Source: CAYNRE01 sp964399535 (GTDB taxonomy: Bacteria; Planctomycetota; Planctomycetia; Pirellulales; CAYNRE01). From it: a stretch of 64,000 nucleotides of DNA. Made by a program: the position numbers and the translations under genes. Positions within the stretch are counted from its first letter, which is position 1; each line of letters begins with the position of its first letter. Below, piece after piece: positions 18,301 to 24,796 of the stretch. Where the stretch lies: positions 186,001-250,000 of the forward strand of contig CAYNRE010000070.1 in assembly GCA_964399535.1 (NCBI GenBank), written 5' to 3'. A model generated the notes under the pieces. That model saw only the letters and a list, made by a program, of their open reading frames with translations. It did no database searches and was not told the origin of the DNA.

Positions 18301-18759
18301 CTGGACCAGGCCCTGTCCGATTTCCGAGCCCTGGCGGCCGATCTCGACGCGCGAATGGGCGAGGTCGCGCCCGGCTTCAGCGCCTTGCGCCCCGCCCTGG
18401 AAGAGTGTTTCAACCTGGCACAACAGATTTTGAGCCGAAAAGGCCCAAAACCCGAGGCCCAAGCGGCCGCGTCCCAATCCGGGCCGGCGGCGGGCGGCTC
18501 GGCGGTCGCAACCGCCTCTGGGAGATCGTCGATGTCGACGCGTGACGACGCCTATCGCCAGCTCATCGAAGCGGCCAACTTGTTGCAGCGTCTGGAGCCC
18601 CACAGCCCCATTCCCTACCTGGTGCAACGGGCCGTGGAACTGGGCAAACTTCCCTTCCCGCTGCTGATTCGCCGCCTGATTCGCGAACAATCGGTGTTGG
18701 AGGAACTGAGCCGGGAACTGGGAATTCCGGGCGAGGAGCGCGCGGGCGACGACGATTAG
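15325..18759 (+). CDS. TssB-TssC-TssA fusion protein with a long acidic linker
   Basis: A 1144-residue protein. Residues about 22-120 align by eye with TssB: KFRLAILGDFTAR matches PFVVGVLADLSGA, and LNYENFEEFFERQ matches IDRDNFNGVLEKA, both from the separate tssB downstream. Residues about 205-480 align with TssC: LLESAWRALAWLL against KLESTWRGLHYLV, and APFLSGATP against APFVSAAAP. The last part of TssC, about 80 residues, has no counterpart. Residues about 525-780 are an Asp/Glu/Ser-rich linker. Residues about 797-935 match the ImpA_N (TssA) domain (LCQPIAGESPAGAAIPFD, KRADWPQIVRRCEEAL, WDRLYPP), and the C-terminal helices (about 1075-1135, SPIPYLVQRAVELGKLPFPLLIRRL) match the TssA/VasL end. 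No other tssA is present in the locus. The start has a weak ribosome binding site. Confidence 0.85.
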   Translation: MAYEPSFGTLTAEPPAGAEAENPKFRLAILGDFTARAARGLLEPSDDWAGRRGWKLNYENFEEFFERQEIALRLPWAGGATCVELKLPSFDELHPDRLVRQLDIFDDLVDLQKQLREDEPSEELVKRVLGYAKGAADPPALSDAPRGMVLPSVESLTELAELAARPTADENAKELGNKSLIGKLLGPWIKTLAKQKPTAEQLAGAVDQATQAALRQILHQEDLALLESAWRALAWLLKRVHKGGHVQVVVLDLSAEELAADLAGHDALEETALFRWLRDQGPEGPDAAPWTAVLGLYQFDLLGPHIDVLGRAAQIAEHFQAPFLSGATPALVEPGYKLDDDGAEAWQQLRDLPAARRLGLATPGFLVRGAYGATGTSIESLPFEEFDPQAPRQSLPWGHPALALGLLLAQSYLKQGWAFKPGVISELDEMPLFVRRDADGDEETIATAVRFSTSISQAVGKLGLMAWLPVRGRDAIGLSVFQSVAAEEPALLGCWAREGAAPPPKSTGQLPTNLSVQMSAKRTQPPPAADDESSDEESSDAFGESSDDFSSDFGDSGDSSSDDDDPLAGLGLDDDADSASSGEDSDELDLDSLLGDSSDEESSGEDSSSDDSGDDELAAMLAEMESDDSESDESSDAEDATDADESSSGDDDLDSMMAELGLDDDAETATEEPADDEALDPELAALLADSEDTDEPEGADEEATEADDDLDALLQGLDEDEPEPEEDARGEEASDEEPPDDRAAEDEAEEEPSVSDDELVELSAEDLVDESAMGGELSAEAAALLAEVQSQDPDSLLIDLVALCQPIAGESPAGAAIPFDLKEYLTEARKEVRVETFDADDPTRPSETKRADWPQIVRRCEEALTKTSKDLLLAARLTEALIKLHGFAGLRDGMRLMRLLVATAWDRLYPPLEEDDDLEVRAAPFNWLDDPVRGALFPTTVRTTPLLADERREYSYLDWRSALDSGDTSASQGFERAVMAADRDRCEQVVADLDQALSDFRALAADLDARMGEVAPGFSALRPALEECFNLAQQILSRKGPKPEAQAAASQSGPAAGGSAVATASGRSSMSTRDDAYRQLIEAANLLQRLEPHSPIPYLVQRAVELGKLPFPLLIRRLIREQSVLEELSRELGIPGEERAGDDD

Positions 18760-19448
18760 CCAACCCGGGCGAACGGCACCTAACGCGCCCGGCCGAGGCG
18801 CGGCCCACCGCTCGCGGGCGGCCTGGGCCCCGTGGTTCTCGCGGCGCGCGGGCCAGCGTTTTCCGAACGCCGGTTCGGGTTCCCGGCGCTCGCCCGCTGG
18901 GGGAAACCGAAAAAACGCAAAATTCCGCTAGCGATTTGCCTGTTTCCGGCCCCGCGCCCTATACTCTCGGCGGATTGGACCGGTTGAAACGCCGTTGCCG
19001 AAAGCTCGGCCTTTCTGGCATGGGCCAGCCCCGAGCCGAAGCCCGGCAATTGCTCCTGGCAGGTCGCCTCGGAGACTCCAGTTGCGTCGCCGCTCGGTGC
19101 GGCCCATCGCGCGAAACCGACGCGACTGGAATCCCCCGCGGCGAACTCAAGTCGATCGGCCGGCGACGACGATCGACTCGTTACTTCTTCCGGGCCGAGG
19201 TTTTCCAGACTGTCGAGGAAGACCGCAGTTGACCCAGTTCGAAGCGGAATCGCAGCGGAGACCTATTGGATTAGTCCGGCAGGTCGGTCACCATGTCCGG
19301 CACGTCGATCGCCCCTAAGAGCAGCCCCGGCGGAGGGGTTTCGATTGTTCCGTAACGCAACGCGGTAGAGAGAGCGATGGCGCGGCAGCAGGCTCGGCGA
19401 AGTGCGCCGGTCGCGTCGGGCACATCCTAGCAACAGAAAGTTCTCGCC
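18760..19448. other. 690-bp region between the fusion gene and tssB
   Basis: No convincing gene. It holds the candidate promoter at 18936-18965 (listed separately), which would give a leader of about 480 bases before tssB. Short open frames here have no coding character. A regulatory RNA in the leader cannot be excluded, but I see no clear structure. Confidence 0.5.
18936..18965 (+). promoter_or_regulatory. Candidate sigma70-type promoter for the tssB operon
   Basis: TTGCCT (18936-18941) and TATACT (18960-18965) are separated by 18 bases, close to the consensus TTGACA/TATAAT and spacing. The stretch is AT-richer than its surroundings, and it lies in the only long gap inside the rightward T6SS cluster. 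The transcription start would be near 18972. Confidence 0.4.
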
Positions 19449-19961
19449 ATGGCCAAAAGCAACAGCCATCAGCACAAGCTCGACCGGGTGCGGCGCCCCC
19501 GGGTTCAGATCACCTACGACGTCGAGACCGGCAACGCCATGAAGAAGGTCGAGCTGCCCTTCGTGGTGGGGGTGTTGGCCGACCTGTCGGGGGCACCGAA
19601 AGAGAAGCTCAAGCCGCTCAAGGACCGCAAAGTTGTCAATATCGATCGCGACAACTTCAACGGGGTTTTGGAGAAAGCCACTCCCCGCGTGGCGATGAAA
19701 GTGCAGAACAAGCTGACCGACGAAGACACCAAGCTGGCGGTCGAGCTGAACTTCAAGAGCATGGACGATTTCGAACCGGCCAAGGTGGCCGCTCAGGTTC
19801 CGGCTCTGCAAAAGCTGCTGGAAATGCGCGAACAGCTGACCCAGCTGCTCAGCAAGATGGAAGGCAACGACAAGCTCGAAGAGTTGCTGGGCGACGTTTT
19901 GCAAAACACCGAGAAGGCCGCTGCCCTGGCCAAGGAAATGGGCGTTTCGGGCGAGGAGTAA
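19449..19961 (+). CDS. tssB: T6SS sheath small subunit TssB (VipA)
   Basis: A 170-residue TssB. With TssC it forms the contractile cytoplasmic sheath. Family features include the N-terminal RRPRVQITYDVETGNAMKKVELP, then PFVVGVLADLSG, FNGVLEKATPRV and the C-terminal helices (LNFKSMDDFEPAKVAAQVP). The N-terminal beta-strand that makes the inter-subunit handshake in sheaths is present. The length is standard. It is followed by tssC after about 200 bases that include a strong hairpin. Confidence 0.96.
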   Translation: MAKSNSHQHKLDRVRRPRVQITYDVETGNAMKKVELPFVVGVLADLSGAPKEKLKPLKDRKVVNIDRDNFNGVLEKATPRVAMKVQNKLTDEDTKLAVELNFKSMDDFEPAKVAAQVPALQKLLEMREQLTQLLSKMEGNDKLEELLGDVLQNTEKAAALAKEMGVSGEE

Positions 19962-19992
19962 TCCGCGTCCGCGCCGCGTACCGAGTCAGTCT

Positions 19993-20012
19993 CGCGCCCC
20001 GTTGGGGGCGCG
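19993..20012 (+). other. Perfect hairpin between tssB and tssC
   Basis: The arms CGCGCCCC (19993-20000) and GGGGCGCG (20005-20012) flank a GTTG loop, so the RNA would form a very stable 8-bp GC stem. No T tract follows, so it is more likely a stabiliser or partial pause than an intrinsic terminator. Confidence 0.45.
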
Positions 20013-20166
20013 GGTCGACGGGCCGCGGGCGGGGGAGTTTGCCCGCCCGAGCAACCTGTCGCGAACCTTCGTCCGCACCCCAGGTCGGTGTCGCTCGAGC
20101 GGCCCGACGCAACCCGGTGAACACCCGCAGCCGGGTGCAAGCCCCAGACCCGCGGAGATCTGCGAA

Positions 20167-21648
20167 ATGAGCAGTGCCGAAGAAGCCAAATCGGCCGGCG
20201 CCGAAGCGCAAGCCGTCGACGTGAGCGGACTGTTGGACGACGTGATCAAGGCCACGAAACCGCAGAGCAAGAAAGAAGCGGAACGGGCCAAGGATTACTT
20301 CCGCCAGTTTCTCGATCATGTGGTCAAGCCGGGCCAGGTCGTTTCCAAAGACGTGGAAACGAACATCAAGACCTGGATCGGCCACCTCGACCAGATGCTC
20401 TCGGCGCAGCTCAACGAGATCATGCACAACGAGGCCTTTCAGAAGCTCGAGTCCACCTGGCGCGGGCTGCACTACCTGGTGCACCAGAGCGAAACGGGCG
20501 AGAGCCTGAAGATTCGCGTGCTGAACGTGAGCAAGCAGGAGCTGTTCAAGGACCTGGAAAAGGCGGCCGAATTCGACCAGAGCGCCCTGTTCAAGAAGAT
20601 TTACGAGGAAGAATACGGCCAGCTCGGCGGCCAACCCTACGGCATGCTGGTGGGCGATTACGATTTCGGCCGCAGTGCCGAAGATATCAGCCTGCTGAAG
20701 ATGATTTCAAACGTGGCCGCCGCGGCCCATGCTCCGTTCGTGTCGGCGGCCGCGCCCAAGCTGTTCAACATGGACAGCTACACCGACCTGGGCAAACCTC
20801 GCGATCTGGCCAAGATCTTCGAGGGTGCCGAATACGCCGCCTGGCGCTCGTTCCGCGAATCGGACGATTCCCGTTACGTGGCCCTGGCCATGCCCCGCGT
20901 GCTCGGCCGATTGCCCTATGGGGAAGAGTTCGTTCGCTGCGAAGAGTTCAACTTTGAGGAAATGGTCGACGGCAAGGTGCACGACAACTACCTCTGGATG
21001 AACGCCGCTTGGGCCTATGCCACGCGGATTACCGACGCCTTTGCCAAGTACGGCTGGATGGCCCGGACCCGGGGGGTCGAGGGGGGCGGCAAGGTGGAAG
21101 GCCTGCCGGTTCACACGTTCTCGACCGACGATGGCGATATCGCCATGAAGTGCCCGACCGAGATCGCCATTACCGACCGCCGCGAATTCGAGCTGTCGAA
21201 CCTGGGCTTTTTGCCGCTCTTGCACGCCAAGGGGACCGATTACGCGGTGTTCATGAGCGCCCAATCGGCCCAAAAGCCGAAGACCTACTTCGAGGCCGAC
21301 GCCAACGCGAATGCCGAGCTTTCGGCCAAGTTCAACCTGATCATGTGCACCTCGCGGTTCGCCCACTACCTAAAGGTGATGGCGCGAGACAAGATCGGCT
21401 CGTTCATGGAAGTGAATGATTGCTCGGCCTGGCTCAACGAGTGGATCCGCAACTACTGCGTGAACCCCGAGGGCGCTTCGGACGAAATCAAGGCCGAACG
21501 CCCCCTCTCGGAAGCCAAGGTCGACGTGGTCGAGGTCGAAGGCAAACCGGGCTGGTACCAGGCCGTGGCGTACCTGCGGCCCCACTTCCAGCTTGAAACC
21601 CTGACCACCTCGCTCCGCCTCGTGGCCGAAGTGCCCAAGAAGGGTTAA
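20167..21648 (+). CDS. tssC: T6SS sheath large subunit TssC (VipB)
   Basis: A 493-residue TssC, the large sheath protein. Clear family stretches are FQKLESTWRGLHYLV, MLVGDYDFG, APFVSAAAPKLF, RYVALAMPRVLGRLPYG, WMNAAWAYATRI and the C-terminal MCTSRFAHYLKVMARDKIGS followed by LNEWI. The C-terminal domain that interlocks with neighbouring subunits and is recognised by ClpV-related disassembly is complete, unlike in the fusion protein. The ATG at 20167 follows GGAG; the frame is open further upstream without coding character. Confidence 0.96.
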   Translation: MSSAEEAKSAGAEAQAVDVSGLLDDVIKATKPQSKKEAERAKDYFRQFLDHVVKPGQVVSKDVETNIKTWIGHLDQMLSAQLNEIMHNEAFQKLESTWRGLHYLVHQSETGESLKIRVLNVSKQELFKDLEKAAEFDQSALFKKIYEEEYGQLGGQPYGMLVGDYDFGRSAEDISLLKMISNVAAAAHAPFVSAAAPKLFNMDSYTDLGKPRDLAKIFEGAEYAAWRSFRESDDSRYVALAMPRVLGRLPYGEEFVRCEEFNFEEMVDGKVHDNYLWMNAAWAYATRITDAFAKYGWMARTRGVEGGGKVEGLPVHTFSTDDGDIAMKCPTEIAITDRREFELSNLGFLPLLHAKGTDYAVFMSAQSAQKPKTYFEADANANAELSAKFNLIMCTSRFAHYLKVMARDKIGSFMEVNDCSAWLNEWIRNYCVNPEGASDEIKAERPLSEAKVDVVEVEGKPGWYQAVAYLRPHFQLETLTTSLRLVAEVPKKG

Positions 21649-21961
21649 GCCCGCGCCGGCCCAGCGCGCTACTCGGTCAGTGGGGCCCCAGGAATTGCTT
21701 GGCAGGCATTCGGTCAAGGGTTATGCTGTCGGCGGTCTCGCCGGGTAACGGGCTCGCGGTCGGCGGGCGCTTGGCTCCCGGAGGTCGTCGGTGGCAAACC
21801 GAGCGAGTCAGAACAACTTGAGTGAACCAACCGGTGCGGCTCGGGCCAGCGAGTCCGCCGGACAGGGGCTCGCCATTCGGTGGCCCGTGGTCCGCCCTCT
21901 GGGCGAATGCCGCGCCCCCGAACCGCTGCGTCGAATTACTTGATGAACGAAGGGACTAACG
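21649..21961. other. Intergenic region between tssC and hcp
   Basis: About 310 bases without a gene. It holds the best sigma70-like promoter candidate of the locus (21699-21727, listed separately), giving hcp a leader of about 230 bases. The hcp start itself has GAAGGGA upstream. Confidence 0.55.
21699..21727 (+). promoter_or_regulatory. Candidate sigma70-type promoter for hcp
   Basis: TTGGCA (21699-21704) and TATGCT (21722-21727) are separated by exactly 17 bases, each one or two mismatches from consensus. A separate promoter before hcp is sensible because Hcp is needed in much larger amounts than the baseplate proteins. Confidence 0.45.
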
Positions 21962-22498
21962 ATGGCGTTTGATGCATTTCTCGTCTTCAAAGTCGGCAGC
22001 GGCAACGCTCCCGAAATCAAGGGGGAAACCCGCGACGACGAGATGAAGAAAGATGATGCGTTCGAAATCAACTCTTTCTCGTTCGGTGCCGAGAACACGC
22101 TCTCGATCGGCTCCAAGAGCGGCGGTGCCGGGGCCGGCAAGGCGACCTTCAAGGAATTCAACGTCAACAAACACACCGACAAGGGGTCGCCCGGTCTGTT
22201 CCACACCTGCTGCGTCGGCGGCCACTACGAAACCTGTGAACTACACCTGCGCAAGGCGGCCGGCCAGAAGGACAAAAGCGGAAAGACCTTCTTGAAGTTC
22301 ACCTTCAAGCTGGTCGCCGTCAAATCGATCGGCTGGTCGGGCTCCTCGGGCGACGACGTGCCCACCGAGGAAGTGGTCTTCGAGTACGGTGCCATGCAGA
22401 TCGAGTACTCGGCCCAGAAACCCTCGGGAGATTTCGAATCTCCGATCACCTTCCGCTGGAGCCGCGTCAAGAACAAGGACACCCTGGCCGTCGACTAG
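21962..22498 (+). CDS. hcp: T6SS tube protein Hcp (TssD)
   Basis: A 178-residue Hcp, which stacks as hexameric rings to form the inner tube and is secreted. The N-terminus MAFDAFLVF and the tail EYSAQKPSGDFESPITFRWS are typical of the family, and the beta-sandwich order is maintained (EINSFSFGAEN, FKEFNVNKHTDKGSP, CELHLRKAAG). It is 10-20 residues longer than many Hcp proteins. Two adjacent cysteines (HTCCVGG) occur in the middle. It is preceded by its own promoter candidate and followed by a 13-bp hairpin. Confidence 0.96.
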   Translation: MAFDAFLVFKVGSGNAPEIKGETRDDEMKKDDAFEINSFSFGAENTLSIGSKSGGAGAGKATFKEFNVNKHTDKGSPGLFHTCCVGGHYETCELHLRKAAGQKDKSGKTFLKFTFKLVAVKSIGWSGSSGDDVPTEEVVFEYGAMQIEYSAQKPSGDFESPITFRWSRVKNKDTLAVD

Positions 22499-22540
22499 GC
22501 CCCGGGTGCTTGCCCCTTGCAATCCGGTTGACTTGCGCGT

Positions 22541-22573
22541 CGCTGCTTGCCCCCAGCCGTGGGGCAAGCAGCG
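22541..22573 (+). terminator. Strong 13-bp hairpin between hcp and the second hcp-like gene
   Basis: The arms CGCTGCTTGCCCC (22541-22553) and GGGGCAAGCAGCG (22561-22573) pair perfectly around a 7-base loop, 43 bases after the hcp stop. There is no clear T tract, so it may act as an attenuator or as a 3' stabiliser of the hcp message, making hcp more abundant than downstream genes. Confidence 0.5.
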
Positions 22574-22642
22574 GCGGGGCTATCCCTGGGCCAGGGGGCG
22601 CCGCCGCCTTGGCCGGCGCTCTCGGGAAAGAGACTCTCGCTT

Positions 22643-23281
22643 ATGCCTCTGGACGCCTTTCTCGAACTCAAACGGGGCGGCAAATTCCTGATCGGCGAGG
22701 TCCAGGACGCCGCGTTCGAGGGCAAAGCGATCGAGATCGCGTCGTTCCAACTCGGAACGCCCGCCTCGGATTCTTCCCTTCCAGGCAGTGAGGACTCGGC
22801 CGAGGAAGACCTCGACGTCTCCGGGCTGTTCGGCGAGAAGAGTGGCCGACGCCGGCCCCGCAAGAAGAAAGAGGAACCCGTCACCGTGGCCGCCCCGGCC
22901 AAGGATCCGGTGCTTTCGGCCCTGGAAAAATATACCTTCACGATCACCAAGGATACCGACTCCTCCTCGCCGGAATTGTTTCTTTCGTACTGCGAAACCG
23001 CGGCCCTGCGCCACAAACCGTTCGACGTGGCCATTCTCACGATTCGCAAGCTCACCGGCGGCGACCCGCTCTGCTTTCTGAAAATGACCTTTTCGGAAGT
23101 GTACGTAATGTCGTACACCATGCAGGTGGGCAGCTCGAAGGTCGACGCGATCCCCGACGAAACCATCACCTTCTGCTTCGCTTCCTGCAAGTTCGAGTAC
23201 CGTCCGCAGGAGGCCGGCGGCAAGCTAGGGTCGCCCATTACCCGGCAGTGGGATTTCACCAAGCCGCGCAGCCCCGGCTAG
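22643..23281 (+). CDS. Second Hcp-like protein with a charged insertion
   Basis: A 212-residue protein whose two ends match Hcp: N-terminal MPLDAFLEL and IEIASFQLG, and C-terminal KYTFTITKDTDSSSPELFLSYC to GKLGSPITRQWDF. An insertion at about residues 40-88 is first acidic (SEDSAEEDLDVSG) and then strongly basic (RRRPRKKKEEP), with Pro/Ala-rich flanks. This makes it longer than the preceding Hcp and unlikely to be a simple duplicate. It may be a specialised ring (first or last in the tube), a cargo-carrying Hcp, or an adaptor; the sequence does not decide. The start ATG follows the hcp hairpin by 70 bases and lacks a strong ribosome binding site. Confidence 0.8.
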   Translation: MPLDAFLELKRGGKFLIGEVQDAAFEGKAIEIASFQLGTPASDSSLPGSEDSAEEDLDVSGLFGEKSGRRRPRKKKEEPVTVAAPAKDPVLSALEKYTFTITKDTDSSSPELFLSYCETAALRHKPFDVAILTIRKLTGGDPLCFLKMTFSEVYVMSYTMQVGSSKVDAIPDETITFCFASCKFEYRPQEAGGKLGSPITRQWDFTKPRSPG

Positions 23282-23320
23282 CCGTGGCAGGCGCTGCCCC
23301 GCGCTCGCGAAAGGAACGGA

Positions 23321-24142
23321 ATGCAGGCCAGCGAACTGTTCAAGGCGGGCGAACTCGATCAAGCCATCGCGGCCCAAATCGAAGAGGTTCGCAAGAATCC
23401 GGCCGACCACGCCCGGCGGCTGTTTCTCTTCGAACTGCTCAGTTTCGCCTGTGAGTGGGACCGGGCCGAGCGGCAGGTCCAAGCCATTCAAACCAACGAG
23501 CTCGAGCTCGATGCGGCGCTGCTCAACTACAAGAAGCTGGTCGAGGCCGAGCGCACTCGCCAGCGCGTTTTCAGCGAGGCGGTGCGCCCTCAGTTCCTGC
23601 AGGCTCCACCCCCCCACGCCGAGCTGCGACTGCAAGCCTTATTGCGGCTCGTGGAAAAGCGCCCCGCCGAGGCGGCCGAGCTACTGGCCCAGGCCGATGA
23701 GCAAACTCCCTCGATCGAGGGCACTTGGAACAAACTGCCTTGCGCCGGTCTGCGCGACTGCGACGACCTGCTCTCCGGCATTGTCGAAGTGATGGCCCAC
23801 GGCGACTATTACTGGGTCCCCTGGGAACAGATCGAGCTCATCGCCTGCAATCCGCCGAGCACCCCCCGCGATCTGATCTGGCGGCCGGTGCGGTTGGAAA
23901 CCCGCGAGGCGGCCTCGGGCGACGCATTTATCCCCACGCGCTACCCACAGACTTGGCAAACCACGGACGTCGCCCTCAAACTGTGCCGGGCCACCGATTG
24001 GCTCGGCGACGACAGCAGCCTGGTGCCTGGGCAAAGCGGCCCGGTGCAGGGGCTGGGGGCCAAGATGGTACTCTTCGGCGATCAGGAGGACGCCATTGCC
24101 TGGCTCGATCTCACCGAGTTAGTTATCGAAAGCGCCAGCTAA
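23321..24142 (+). CDS. tagJ: T6SS accessory protein TagJ (ImpE/SciE family)
   Basis: A 273-residue ImpE/TagJ-type protein. The N-terminal half is helical and TPR-like, starting ASELFKAGELDQAIAAQIEEVRKNPADHARRLFLFELLSF, which is highly characteristic. The C-terminal half is the ImpE domain, with FIPTRYPQT and WQTTDVALKL. In other bacteria TagJ binds the sheath protein TssB and helps ClpV-mediated sheath recycling. The ribosome binding site AAGGAA lies before the ATG. It belongs to the rightward T6SS operon after the second Hcp. Confidence 0.9.
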   Translation: MQASELFKAGELDQAIAAQIEEVRKNPADHARRLFLFELLSFACEWDRAERQVQAIQTNELELDAALLNYKKLVEAERTRQRVFSEAVRPQFLQAPPPHAELRLQALLRLVEKRPAEAAELLAQADEQTPSIEGTWNKLPCAGLRDCDDLLSGIVEVMAHGDYYWVPWEQIELIACNPPSTPRDLIWRPVRLETREAASGDAFIPTRYPQTWQTTDVALKLCRATDWLGDDSSLVPGQSGPVQGLGAKMVLFGDQEDAIAWLDLTELVIESAS

Positions 24143-24173
24143 CCGGCGCCCCACCGCCTGGGGCGGCGCTGGC
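24134..24173 (+). other. Imperfect hairpin at the tagJ stop
   Basis: GCCAGC (24134-24139) pairs with GCTGGC (24168-24173), and CGCCCC (24147-24152) with GGGGCG (24160-24165), around a 7-base loop; the stem is interrupted by a 7/2-base internal loop. It overlaps the tagJ stop codon and precedes tssE. Confidence 0.3.
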
Positions 24174-24311
24174 TCTGCGGCGGAGCCCCCCCAAGCCGGT
24201 CAGGTCGCGGCAGCCACTAGCCTGGCACGCCGGCCGCGGTCGGGGTTGGTCCGTCGCGGTCTTGGTTTGCTTGCCCCGCGCGCCCCGAACACCTTCGCAG
24301 CCCGATCGCCT

Positions 24312-24794
24312 ATGTCTAGTGCCGGTTCCAATCCCGCCCTTACCCCCTCGCTGGTCGACCGGCTGATCGATCCCCAGTCGACCGGCACCTCCTGGCGGCG
24401 CGGTTTCAGCGTCCGCCAGATGGTCGAGTCGGTGCGCCGCGATCTGGAAGACCTGCTCAACACCCGGGCAGCCCGGATCAGCCTTCCCGCCGAGTTCCAG
24501 GAGTTGAACCAGTCGTCGTTTTTGTACGGCCTGCCCGATTTCAGCTCGGTGGAGACCAGTACCCATAACGACCGCCAGCGGCTGGCCGAGATGATCGAGC
24601 GGATCGTGACCCGGTTTGAACCTCGCCTGCGCGACGTGCGCACCATTTTGATCGACCAGGGGGAAGACAGCCGGCGCACCATTACTTTTCACGTCAGTGG
24701 TCGGCTCTCGGTCGACCCGGCGGCCGAAGTCTCGTTTGAAACGGTGCTGGAGCTGGCCTCGGGGCATGCTCAAGTCAACCGCCGCGAGCGCTGA
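24312..24794 (+). CDS. tssE: T6SS baseplate wedge protein TssE (gp25-like)
   Basis: A 160-residue gp25-like protein, a component of the T6SS baseplate wedge that helps start sheath assembly. Typical family positions are LVDRLIDP near the N-terminus, SVRRDLEDLLNTRAAR and SSFLYGLPDFS, and the C-terminal FEPRLRDVRTILID with the beta strands that contact the sheath. The ATG at 24312 sits 170 bases after tagJ; the frame stays open upstream but with no family similarity. The stop is followed after two bases by the tssF start, so the two are tightly coupled. Confidence 0.93.
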   Translation: MSSAGSNPALTPSLVDRLIDPQSTGTSWRRGFSVRQMVESVRRDLEDLLNTRAARISLPAEFQELNQSSFLYGLPDFSSVETSTHNDRQRLAEMIERIVTRFEPRLRDVRTILIDQGEDSRRTITFHVSGRLSVDPAAEVSFETVLELASGHAQVNRRER

Positions 24795-24796
24795 AT

